Assembly (NCBI GenBank): GCA_047632755.1
Contig: JBLIDT010000006.1
Location: 1 to 64,000 of the forward strand
DNA length: 64,000 nt
Reading direction: 5' to 3'
Source of the DNA: JAKVAV01 sp047632755
GTDB lineage: Bacteria; Bacteroidota; Bacteroidia; Flavobacteriales_D; Cryomorphaceae
Of the stretch, positions 37,414 to 45,570 are shown in pieces; position 1 is the first letter of the stretch; each line of letters starts with the position of its first letter. The notes beneath the pieces are model-generated. The model saw only the letters and a list, made by a program, of their open reading frames with translations, was not told the DNA's origin and searched no databases. Both the position numbers and the translations under genes were made by a program.

Positions 37414-37446
37414 AGTGTAGCTGCAGCCAGGCAACAAAGGTAAAGT

Positions 37447-39327
37447 TTATGGGAGAGTAGAGTTCAAAAAGAATCGCTCATACCAATGTTGAAAAACCAA
37501 CAAAGCCCACAGCGTATGAGGGCTATCACCTGGCGCACGGCTTAGAGCATTTTTAATTAAGTCTTGTATTTGATTGTAATCAAAAAGCCCTTGATCCTCA
37601 ATGAGTTGTTTTGTAAATAAGCGGTCCAGCCTTTCTCTCAAAGGTCCTTTAAACCAATGTGTTAGGGGTGCCTCAAAACCTCTTTTCGAACCCGATAAAA
37701 ATTCTTTCGGGAATTCATTCGCGAAAGCCTCTTTCAGTAAAATCTTACCTGAACGATTGTTCAATTTTAAATCTGAGGGCAGAGAAAAAACATAGTCTAC
37801 CAAGTCATGATCCAAGAAGGGAACCCTAACTTCCAAGCTGCGGTGCATGCTCATTCCGTCTACTTTGTAAAGCATATCATTCGCTAGAACCAGTGCAAAA
37901 TCAGTTTCCAAAACCGAATTGAAATCTCCCTCGTCAAGTCGATCTAGGTAACCATTGATCGTTTGGCTTTTCGCATAACCCTGATGTGATTTTAGTAGAT
38001 TGGCTACTTCTCTTTCAGGAGTGAAACAAGCCCACTCCAAGTATCGATCTCTGAATCCTGATTGTAGGCCATTCGAGTACCGTTGTATTTTCCGAAAATG
38101 GTCAAATGCCTTTTGATTCCTCGAGGAAGGAAGAAGGCTTAGTAGCGGTGAAGTATTCTTAAGGATGCTATTTTTCCAATCCGTTTTCATGGATCGAAGC
38201 AGTGCTCGGTGTTTGTTGTAACCTCCAAATAGCTCATCAGCTCCATCACCACTTAAGGCCACTTTCACCTTCTTTCGGGCAAATTCTGAAAGCATATTCA
38301 CGAGAATTCCCGATGAATCGGCAAAGGGTTCATCCATGGCATTCAGAATATCATCCAAATGCTCGTCGAGATCGTCTTCCGTTACTTCCAAAATATGGTG
38401 CTCCATGCCCAGATGCTTTGCTATTTCAGTGGCTTTTTTACTTTCGTCAAAATAAGCTTGATCGGGAAAGCCAATGGAGAAAGCAGGAATAGATTTATCA
38501 AATTCTGAAGCTATTTGAGTGATAATGGACGAATCAACTCCTCCGCTCAAAAAGGTGCCAAGGGGTACATCTGAGATCATGCGCTTCCGAACGGATTCCG
38601 TCAGTTTTTCACGTATAGAATTCTCGGCTTCCTTTGCAGGAATGTCTTTGCTATTGCCCCTTTCTAGCTTGTAGTAGACTTCTTCTTTCACAGAGTCACC
38701 ATGAAAATGCAGACAAGTACTTGGAGCAAGCTTAAGTACACTGCTTAGTATCGTTTTCGGAAAAGGGATATAACTCAAGCCGAGATAGAGCGACAAACTT
38801 TCCTGATCAATTTTAGGATTGGACAAGTATGGCATAACCGTTCCCAAGCTGCTGCCGAAGATCACTTCATCATCAGTGCGATGATAGTATATCGGCTTAA
38901 TGCCATATCGGTCTCGGCCGAGGATCAAGCTATTTTCACTTTCGTGGTAAAAGCCAAAAGCGAAAAACCCATTGACTTTTTTTAAGAAATTCACTCCTTC
39001 TTCGATCAAACCAAAAAGCAGTACTTCCGTATCTCCTTCTGTTTGAAAAAAATGTCCTTTTGTGATTAGCTCCTTTTTGAGCTCCTTGTAATTGTATATT
39101 TCTCCGTTGAAAATTAAGCTGTAAGAGCCTTTTGTCATCGGTTGATCCGAACGCAGGTCTGTATCGATAATCGAAAGTCTTCTATGTGCCAATGCACATT
39201 TCCGAAACACAGCTTTCCCTTTGGCATCAGGACCTCTCTTAGCGATCGTTTCTGATGCTACGGACAGAGCCTCTAACCGTGAGGTCGAGATATCTTTTTT
39301 ACTCCATATGCCCGCTATTCCGCACAA
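37447..39327 (-). CDS. asnB: Asparagine synthase-type amidotransferase with TTG start
   Basis: The 626-residue protein contains CGIAGIWSKK at its N-terminus, an intact PP-loop (FLSGGVDSS, about residues 255-263) and SGDGADELFGGYNKH. The glutaminase nucleophile must be the residue after the initiator Met, and the codon before that Cys is TTG at 39327. This decides the start. The ATG-initiated frame from 39411 would add 28 residues before the Cys and block catalysis. It heads the nine-gene minus-strand operon of capsule and envelope genes, so, like the first asparagine synthase homologue at 8-1882, it may amidate a sugar acid. True asparagine synthesis remains possible. Confidence 0.9.
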   Translation of the reverse strand: MCGIAGIWSKKDISTSRLEALSVASETIAKRGPDAKGKAVFRKCALAHRRLSIIDTDLRSDQPMTKGSYSLIFNGEIYNYKELKKELITKGHFFQTEGDTEVLLFGLIEEGVNFLKKVNGFFAFGFYHESENSLILGRDRYGIKPIYYHRTDDEVIFGSSLGTVMPYLSNPKIDQESLSLYLGLSYIPFPKTILSSVLKLAPSTCLHFHGDSVKEEVYYKLERGNSKDIPAKEAENSIREKLTESVRKRMISDVPLGTFLSGGVDSSIITQIASEFDKSIPAFSIGFPDQAYFDESKKATEIAKHLGMEHHILEVTEDDLDEHLDDILNAMDEPFADSSGILVNMLSEFARKKVKVALSGDGADELFGGYNKHRALLRSMKTDWKNSILKNTSPLLSLLPSSRNQKAFDHFRKIQRYSNGLQSGFRDRYLEWACFTPEREVANLLKSHQGYAKSQTINGYLDRLDEGDFNSVLETDFALVLANDMLYKVDGMSMHRSLEVRVPFLDHDLVDYVFSLPSDLKLNNRSGKILLKEAFANEFPKEFLSGSKRGFEAPLTHWFKGPLRERLDRLFTKQLIEDQGLFDYNQIQDLIKNALSRAPGDSPHTLWALLVFQHWYERFFLNSTLP

Positions 39328-39401
39328 AACAGTTCTTTTACGATGCCGAAAGTATACGAAATGCCCCCTTTTTGGCATTATAGTTCTGAAAGAATTCAAC
39401 A

Positions 39402-40829
39402 ATGACATCAAATAGATTATTTCTTACCGTCTCTGCCGTTTTAATTAGCCTCCTTGGTGAAGCTCAAATTGAGCGATTGGTGGCAGATAAAGACCTAACG
39501 GGAGCCACTATATGCGCTATGATGGTCGATGCTATCACAGGTGAAGAAATAGAATCATACAATAAGGAAGTATTGGCCTGCCCAGCATCGGTGTGGAAAT
39601 TGGCAACAACCTCGGCAGCTTTGGCAGAGTTGGGGAGAGATTTCCGTTTCAATACTCATATAGCTTATACGGGTGAAATCAAGGATAGCGTATTGTATGG
39701 TGACATTGTAATCGTTGGTTCCGGAGATCCTTCCCTAGGTTCGAGATATTTCAACGGCGGTTTTGATGAACTGCTTTCTACCTGCGCACAGTTTGTGGTT
39801 GCAGTAGGTATTGATTCCATTACTGGAAATGTGATTGGGAATGGGGCTCATTTCCAAGGTCAAAATATCCCAGGCACTCATGTCTGGGAAGACATGGGCA
39901 ATTATTTCGGGGCTGGGATTCACGGTTTGAATTTCAACGACAATACCTACTTCTTGAATTTCAGCACTCCCAATCAAGAAGGTCTTCTTGCCAAGTTATT
40001 GAGCGTTTATCCTGAAGTGCCTGGCTTAGATATCGAGTCTGAGGTATTGAGCAGCACCATCCAGTCTGACCAAGCCTACATTTATGGTTCACCCTTGGAT
40101 ATGAAAAGGACTGTCAGGGGCACTTTGCCGCTTGGCCAAGATCGGTACACGATCAAAGGGAGCATTCCTGATCCCGCTCTTTTCATGGCTTTTCATCTTC
40201 GTGAGAGCTTGACTAAAGCTGGGGTTCCATCAAAAGGATACACCGCAGAAAGGGAACTTCTTCGCGAGCCGATTACCTGCACAAAATTGGCGACGACAGA
40301 ATCCATACCGCTCAGCGAAATGGTGAAACACATCAATAAGCAAAGTGATAATTTGATGGCGGATGGCCTGCTAGTGCAGCTTGGCGCAAAAAAAGGAGAC
40401 CCGTCTATTGAAGGCGGTTTGAAGGCACTGGAAGAATACCTCAAAAAAATCTGGGGCCAAGAAGCCACTTTTTTTGCCTACGACGGAAGCGGGCTGTCTC
40501 GATTTACGGCTGTTTCTGCGGAACAACTCGCTCAACTTTTGGTAAGTATGAGAAATTCGGATGTGCAAAAAAAATACTTGCTGGAGGTACTTCCTGAAGC
40601 GGGAAAAGAGGGAAGTGTAAAATGGTTTGGGCTGCGCACCAATTTGTCGGGAAATACCAAATTAAAATCGGGTAGTATGAAGAATGTCAAAGCTTATGCT
40701 GGAGTTCTTCAAACGTATTCAGGAAGAGAATTGGCTTTTGTGATCATGGTGAACAACTTCGAAATATCAGGAACAGAAGTCAGGAAGAAGATCGAAGAGT
40801 GGCTCATCCGAGCATACGGACAGTATTAG
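39402..40829 (+). CDS. dacB: D-alanyl-D-alanine carboxypeptidase/endopeptidase (PBP4, S13 family)
   Basis: The 475-residue protein has a signal peptide (MTSNRLFLTVSAVLISLLGEAQ). The three penicillin-binding motifs of family S13 are present: SVWK with Ser63, SDN near residue 315, and KSG near 421-423 in LKSGSMKNVKAYAG. PBP4 trims stem peptides and cuts peptide cross-links in the periplasm. It is divergent from the capsule operon over a 74-base spacer that contains a 6-base inverted repeat (39360-39365 with 39374-39379). Its stop overlaps that of the convergent TPR gene. Confidence 0.92.
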   Translation: MTSNRLFLTVSAVLISLLGEAQIERLVADKDLTGATICAMMVDAITGEEIESYNKEVLACPASVWKLATTSAALAELGRDFRFNTHIAYTGEIKDSVLYGDIVIVGSGDPSLGSRYFNGGFDELLSTCAQFVVAVGIDSITGNVIGNGAHFQGQNIPGTHVWEDMGNYFGAGIHGLNFNDNTYFLNFSTPNQEGLLAKLLSVYPEVPGLDIESEVLSSTIQSDQAYIYGSPLDMKRTVRGTLPLGQDRYTIKGSIPDPALFMAFHLRESLTKAGVPSKGYTAERELLREPITCTKLATTESIPLSEMVKHINKQSDNLMADGLLVQLGAKKGDPSIEGGLKALEEYLKKIWGQEATFFAYDGSGLSRFTAVSAEQLAQLLVSMRNSDVQKKYLLEVLPEAGKEGSVKWFGLRTNLSGNTKLKSGSMKNVKAYAGVLQTYSGRELAFVIMVNNFEISGTEVRKKIEEWLIRAYGQY

Positions 40830-41686
40830 AATGCCATTCGAATAACCTTTTTCTCAGGCTGCTTATCCTCGCGTTCTTGCCCTTTCATGCAATGCTTCGT
40901 ATAGATTTCTTGAGCTTCAGAATCTCCCATTTCACCTGCCTTTGCGTATAGCTCACAAGAATCCTCTTGCTTTCCTGAGAAGTAGAGTGCCTCTCCTTGG
41001 TAGTAGTAGAAATCGCGGGGTGTGGGCAATTGCTCGGGTTTTACTTCATCGAGCAGGCTCAGCCCTCTTTCGTATTGCTCGCTCGCAATGAGGATAACCG
41101 CCATATTGTATTTGGCTACAGCCAAATTGGGATCCAACTCCAGCACTTTCTCGTAATCGCGAAGGGCTAGAGCATACTCTTCCATTTCAGCGTAGGCTGC
41201 CGCTCTCATGTAAAGTGCATCACGGTACTCAGGTTTTAACTTTATAGCTTTGGAGTAATGCCTCAGGGCTGCGCTTGTTCTGAAGTTGAGGTAATCCAAA
41301 TTACCCATGAAATAATGCGCTTCAGGTAATTCAGAATCGAGCTTAAGGGCAGTTTTGAGTCTGTCTTTTGCTTCATCCATTTGTTTGAGGTTTAAGAAAG
41401 CCGCGCCATAATTTGCGTTCAATAGCGCTGATTCTTTTTGCAGAGATTCTGCTCTCTCGTAAGATTGAATTGCCGCCACAAATTTCTCCTCCTTTTGAAA
41501 GCAATTGCCACGTAGAAGTAGGGCCTCAAAGCTACTCTGATCCTTGTCAAGGACTCTTTCAAGAATGGATATTGCATCTTGATAGTCACCTTTCTCATAG
41601 AGGGATTCGGCCTTTTTAAGGTCGTCTAGCTCTTGACTGAAAGAATACAGCGAGATCAATAAGAACAAAAGGGTGCACATTCGCAT
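40826..41686 (-). CDS. TPR-repeat periplasmic protein
   Basis: The 286-residue protein has a signal peptide (CTLLFLLISLYSFSQ). About six or seven tetratricopeptide repeats follow, seen as AESLYEKGDYQDAISILERV, EAHYFMGNLDYLNFRTSAA and DYEKVLELDPNLAVAKYNMA. TPR arrays are scaffolds for protein contacts. No catalytic domain is present, and the last 20 residues are highly charged. It is the last gene of a minus-strand group with the HAD and trk genes (32-base gap). The partner is unknown. Confidence 0.85.
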   Translation of the reverse strand: MRMCTLLFLLISLYSFSQELDDLKKAESLYEKGDYQDAISILERVLDKDQSSFEALLLRGNCFQKEEKFVAAIQSYERAESLQKESALLNANYGAAFLNLKQMDEAKDRLKTALKLDSELPEAHYFMGNLDYLNFRTSAALRHYSKAIKLKPEYRDALYMRAAAYAEMEEYALALRDYEKVLELDPNLAVAKYNMAVILIASEQYERGLSLLDEVKPEQLPTPRDFYYYQGEALYFSGKQEDSCELYAKAGEMGDSEAQEIYTKHCMKGQEREDKQPEKKVIRMAF

Positions 41687-41718
41687 ATGTCGCCTTATAC
41701 GCGAACTTGAGAGAAAAG

Positions 41719-42366
41719 TTAGTAGCTGGAAATAAAGCTTTTAATCAGCTTTGGGTCGAGAAATTCCAATGTTAAATGAGCTGCCTTAAATCGGTCATTC
41801 ATCATCTCAGGTACTGCAATAACTTTCATTTTGGAAGCCAAGCCAGCTACCATACCATGAAATGAGTCTTCAAACACCAAGCAATTTTCGTTTCGTACCC
41901 CTAGTTCTCTAGCGGCATGAATGAAAACTGCGGGATGCGGCTTTCCAAATTCTTCGTTTTCTGCAGAATGCAATACCTCGAATGTGGCTTCAAGGCCGAG
42001 TCGCTTCACCGTAGCTTTTATCAGTCGCATAGCCGAAGAAGAGGCAATGGCTGTTTTTAATTTCAACTCTTTGCAGAGTGCTATGGTTTCCCTTACTCCT
42101 TTTAAAGGCACCCCTTCCGTTTCAATCAAGTTTTGCACGTAAGCGAGAATCTCCTCTTCGACTTGCTCCATGGATTTGTGGTTCCAAGGCTTTCTTGAGT
42201 GCCAAAGTTCAACCACCTCGTTCAGCCGATAACCCATGGTTTCACGGCAATCGTCTTCGGATAATTCAATTCCAAGGGTTGCGAATACGGCTATCTCGGC
42301 TCGGCGCCAAAAAGGCTCGCTGTCAATGAGCAAGCCATCCATATCAAATATGACTGCTTCGATCAT
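41719..42366 (-). CDS. HAD-superfamily sugar phosphatase (HxpB/YniC-like)
   Basis: A 215-residue HAD phosphatase of the beta-phosphoglucomutase/2-deoxyglucose-6-phosphatase group. Motif I is FDMDGLLIDSEPFW with nucleophile Asp8 and general acid Asp10. Motif II is AIASSSAMRL, and motif III/IV falls in KPHPAVFIHAARELG and LVFEDSFHG. The cap domain includes TMGYRLNEVVELW, close to the YniC type that dephosphorylates hexitol and 2-deoxyglucose phosphates. Its start overlaps the trkH stop by 4 bases. Confidence 0.88.
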   Translation of the reverse strand: MIEAVIFDMDGLLIDSEPFWRRAEIAVFATLGIELSEDDCRETMGYRLNEVVELWHSRKPWNHKSMEQVEEEILAYVQNLIETEGVPLKGVRETIALCKELKLKTAIASSSAMRLIKATVKRLGLEATFEVLHSAENEEFGKPHPAVFIHAARELGVRNENCLVFEDSFHGMVAGLASKMKVIAVPEMMNDRFKAAHLTLEFLDPKLIKSFISSY

Positions 42367-43823
42367 GTGTCTCTCCAGAAATAGCCTGTGAAAATGATGA
42401 GAACCGTAAAAATTTCAAGTCGACCAATAACCATCAACGCTCCCAAAATCCATTTTGCCAAGGAGGGAATCGCAGAGAAGGTCATCGAAGGACCAGTGTC
42501 ATTAAGTCCAGGGCCAACGTTGCCTAAGGACGTAGCTACCGATCCCATTGCCGTTAGTGCATCCATCCCTAGTAGGGTGAGCGCGACAGACGAGATTCCG
42601 AAGATGGTCAGGTAAATAATCACAAAGGCCAGAATGTTTCTGGTGATTTCGTGAGCCACCGCTTTTCCGTTGAAACGCACCGGGATAATTGCCGAAAGGT
42701 GCAATTGCCTTTTAAACTCAATGATCGAGTTTTTGGCAATCATCAAGTGCCTGATGATTTTTACTCCACCAGCAGTTGAGCCCGCAGATCCGCCGATGAA
42801 CATCAAGGTAAAAAAGATGAGTGCAACACTACTGCCCCAAATGGTGAAATCAGCTGTAGCATAACCTGTTGTAGTGAGAATAGCGACCACTTGAAAAATG
42901 CTTTCGCGAAAGGCTTGCTCCAGTGGAATGCCGTTTTTGAACATGAGAATAATCGATACCACAACGGTAACCACCGCGGTCAAAGTGGTGTAGGCGCGAA
43001 ATTCTTCGTTTTGCCAAATTCGATTGAACTTGCCTTTGAGCGCCAAGTAGATCAGTACAAAGCTGGTTCCTCCAAGAAACATGAAAAAGGTGATAATGTA
43101 TTCAATGGCAGGCGACTCGAAATAGGCAATGCTGGCTTGCTTAGTGCTGAAGCCTCCTGTGGACATGGTGGTAAGACTGTGGTTGATGGCATCAAAACCC
43201 GTCATTCCAGCGAGGTACAGCAATACCATTTCTACCAATGTCAGGCCAATGTATAGGAACCAAAGCCGCTTAGCCGTATCCTGAATTCGCGGTTGAATCT
43301 TGTCGGCAGTGATGCCTGGAGCTTCTGCTAGGAAAAGCTGCATACCCCCAATACCCAATGAGGGAAGAATACTAATGACCAAAACGATAAATCCCAAACC
43401 GCCGACCCATTGAGTAAGGCTTCTCCAAAAGAGAATGCTCTCAGGTAAGCTTTCAATATCATCCAAGATGGTCGCTCCCGTTGTTGTAAATCCCGAAATA
43501 CTTTCGAAAAAGGCATTGGTGAAATCTGGAATAGAGTCCGTAAGCATAAACGGAACGGCCCCACTCATTGCCATTACGACCCAACTCAGCGCCACGATAA
43601 TGTACCCATCGCGCTTTCTGATATTTCGTTGATTCTTGTGACGAAAAGTAGAAAACCAAAGCAATGCTCCCAGAATACCGCTCACACCAACTGAGCCAAT
43701 CCAGCTGAACAAAGTCCCGTCATCAAAATAAACGGCGAACGGAATGCATGCAAGCATCAGCCCCGCATTGATAAAAAGCAAAACGCCGAGGATATTTAGA
43801 ATACCGATTAAATTGACTCTCAC
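42363..43823 (-). CDS. trkH: Trk system potassium uptake protein, channel subunit
   Basis: The 486-residue membrane protein of the TrkH/KtrB superfamily has four M1-P-M2 repeats. Selectivity-filter regions appear as SGFTTTGATIL, MSTGGFSTK, LTTTGYATADF and TSLGNVGPGLN. It imports K+ driven by ion gradients and is gated by TrkA. The gene overlaps trkA upstream by 4 bases and the HAD gene downstream by 4 bases, forming a tight operon. Confidence 0.95.
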   Translation of the reverse strand: MRVNLIGILNILGVLLFINAGLMLACIPFAVYFDDGTLFSWIGSVGVSGILGALLWFSTFRHKNQRNIRKRDGYIIVALSWVVMAMSGAVPFMLTDSIPDFTNAFFESISGFTTTGATILDDIESLPESILFWRSLTQWVGGLGFIVLVISILPSLGIGGMQLFLAEAPGITADKIQPRIQDTAKRLWFLYIGLTLVEMVLLYLAGMTGFDAINHSLTTMSTGGFSTKQASIAYFESPAIEYIITFFMFLGGTSFVLIYLALKGKFNRIWQNEEFRAYTTLTAVVTVVVSIILMFKNGIPLEQAFRESIFQVVAILTTTGYATADFTIWGSSVALIFFTLMFIGGSAGSTAGGVKIIRHLMIAKNSIIEFKRQLHLSAIIPVRFNGKAVAHEITRNILAFVIIYLTIFGISSVALTLLGMDALTAMGSVATSLGNVGPGLNDTGPSMTFSAIPSLAKWILGALMVIGRLEIFTVLIIFTGYFWRDT

Positions 43824-45160
43824 TTAAAGTATGATTCTACTTTGTGGATGCATTGCATTTTAGAAAGTACAACGATATGGTCTTTTTCCTCAAACTCAAA
43901 ATTGCTGTCGGGAATACGGCCAACGCTGTTTCTAACCACACCACCAACGACTGCATTTTTAGGGAACTTCAAGTCATTTAGAGTCTTTCCAATAATCTTT
44001 GCATTCGGAGGAACTTCAAACTCAAGAACTTCTACATCTGCACCGTGCAAACTCGTCAATGAAAGTACTTCACCCTGTCTGATGTAACGAAAAATGAAGT
44101 TAGCCGCGATCAGTTTTTTATTGATCAACGTATCTACACCAATACTCTGAGAAAGATGGATGTAGTCAATATTTTCTACCAGAGCGATGGTTTTATCAAC
44201 CCCGTGATTTTTGGCAACAAGACTCGTAATGATATTCGTTTCACTATTAGCTGTCACAGCTATAAATGCGTCCATTTCCGAGAGATTTTCTTCCTCAAGG
44301 ATGTCCACGTTTCTCCCGTCAGCATTGATGATAAGAGTGTCAGGAAGTAGTTCTGCCAGTTTTATACATCGCTCTTTGTTGGGTTCAACAAGCTTTACTC
44401 GGTAGCGCTTGCTCAAAGCTTTTGCGGCGTGATAGCCCACTGAGCTCCCACCTAAGATCATGATGTGTTTGATTTCCACTCGATCTTTCTTGAAGATTTC
44501 CAATATTCGATTTAGGCCTTCAGGATTGGCGCAAAAATAAGCGTGGTCATTAATCAGAAAGCGCGTTTCCTTTTTTGGAACTATGGTCTCATTGTTTCTT
44601 AGAATGGCGACGGTGATGAAATTCATATCGCTGTTCATGTGAGCCAATTCCTCAATGGTTTTTCCTGCTACAAGGCTGTCGTGCTCCACCTTCAATCCCA
44701 CTAGCGAAAGCTTGCCTTTGTCAAAATCGATGAAATCAGTCAAGGCTGACTCCTTGCAAAGCCGCTTGATTTCACGCGCAGCCAAAGAAGCGGGAGAGAT
44801 CAACTCATCAATTCCGATTTGGGCCATATCCAGTTTTTCTTTACTGGTCAGAAACTCCACGTTCGAGATACGAGCAACTGTTCTTTTTGCACCCAAATGT
44901 TTCGCCATGATACAAGTGGTGATGTTTACATCTTCACTGCTGGTAACGCCAATGACCAAATCTGCCTTTTGAACATTTGCATTGGTCAAGGTGACTATAG
45001 AAGTCGAGCTTCCTTCCAGCACTTCTAAGTCCAAGTGTTGCGAGATTTGCTGCAGAGCGTCGGGATCTTTATCGATTACCGTTAAGGCATGCCCCTCCAT
45101 CGTTAGGAGTTTCGCTAAGTGAAACCCTACTTCTCCCGCACCAGCTATGATAACTTTCAT
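43820..45160 (-). CDS. trkA: Trk system potassium transport regulator (two RCK modules)
   Basis: The 446-residue cytosolic protein has two tandem RCK units. The Rossmann motifs are GAGEVGFHLAKLL at the N-terminus and GGSSVGYHAAKAL near residue 235. Each is followed by an RCK_C domain, the second ending HIVVLSKMQCIHKVESYF. It binds NAD(H) or nucleotides and gates TrkH. It overlaps trkH by 4 bases. A minus-strand promoter box lies 26 bases upstream. Confidence 0.95.
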   Translation of the reverse strand: MKVIIAGAGEVGFHLAKLLTMEGHALTVIDKDPDALQQISQHLDLEVLEGSSTSIVTLTNANVQKADLVIGVTSSEDVNITTCIMAKHLGAKRTVARISNVEFLTSKEKLDMAQIGIDELISPASLAAREIKRLCKESALTDFIDFDKGKLSLVGLKVEHDSLVAGKTIEELAHMNSDMNFITVAILRNNETIVPKKETRFLINDHAYFCANPEGLNRILEIFKKDRVEIKHIMILGGSSVGYHAAKALSKRYRVKLVEPNKERCIKLAELLPDTLIINADGRNVDILEEENLSEMDAFIAVTANSETNIITSLVAKNHGVDKTIALVENIDYIHLSQSIGVDTLINKKLIAANFIFRYIRQGEVLSLTSLHGADVEVLEFEVPPNAKIIGKTLNDLKFPKNAVVGGVVRNSVGRIPDSNFEFEEKDHIVVLSKMQCIHKVESYFK

Positions 45161-45186
45161 TCAAGATGTATTCTGAAAATTTCGTA

Positions 45187-45214
45187 CAAATATAAGTCGT
45201 ACTAACATTTCAAA
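45187..45214 (-). promoter_or_regulatory. Putative trkA promoter
   Basis: The minus strand reads TTTG (complement of 45211-45214), then 16 bases, then TATATTTG (complement of 45187-45194). The -7 box is an exact match and the spacing is one base shorter than the usual range. The leader to trkA is 26 bases. Confidence 0.55.
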
Positions 45215-45319
45215 CCACCCTTCTTAAATTTCTATTTACACCTCGATTGCCTCTTAGTTCTTAAGCTACGAGAAAGTCTTTTTTACTACTTCGATCGTGA
45301 TTTTATTGTCTACTTTCGC

Positions 45320-45440
45320 CTTGCGTACTTCAAAGTTGTCAGTACTTAGCTGACTGAAAGAGGGAAATCGTGTGAAAGTCACGAGCTGTCGCGCAACTGT
45401 AAGCAGCCATAGAGCTGTAAGCCAGAATGCCTCCTTTGAT
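45320..45440 (+). ncRNA. Cobalamin riboswitch
   Basis: The conserved core of the adenosylcobalamin/cobalamin riboswitch is directly readable: AGGGAAATCGTGTGAAAGTC (45361-45380), then the B12 box-like GCTGTCGCGCAACTGTAAGC (45385-45404), and the 3' element TAAGCCAGAATGCC (45418-45431). Boundaries are estimated. It lies 130-250 bases before a BtuB-like TonB receptor on the same strand. Downstream, a hairpin at 45486-45515 may be the expression platform. TTTCCCT at 45515-45521 is complementary to AGGGAAA at 45361-45367 and could pair with it in an alternative fold. Cobalamin binding should switch the receptor gene off. Confidence 0.88.
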
Positions 45441-45485
45441 TGTATGGATTTTGCTTTCGCAACAAGAGCAATGTTCAGACTCGAC

Positions 45486-45515
45486 ACCCTTGCAGCTTTC
45501 TGCTGCTTGATGGGT
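45486..45515 (+). promoter_or_regulatory. Hairpin between riboswitch and TonB receptor (expression platform candidate)
   Basis: An inner stem GCAGC-TTTCT-GCTGC (45492-45506) is nested in an outer ACCC/GGGT pair (45486-45489 with 45512-45515), followed by TTCCCTGTTTC. The T content after the stem is weak for a terminator. Control of translation by occlusion is an alternative. Confidence 0.45.
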
Positions 45516-45570
45516 TTCCCTGTTTCAACATAGTGTCTTTTTGCGAATCGAATTCAACCGCAAGAAGATT

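Noticed and set aside
45266..45487. 73-residue minus-strand reading frame across the B12 leader
   Set aside because: It lies on the antisense strand of the conserved riboswitch core and has no recognisable protein features.
45541..45570. TTG at 45541 as start of the BtuB-like receptor
   Set aside because: It would add ten polar residues ahead of the signal peptide; the ATG at 45571 gives a clean one.
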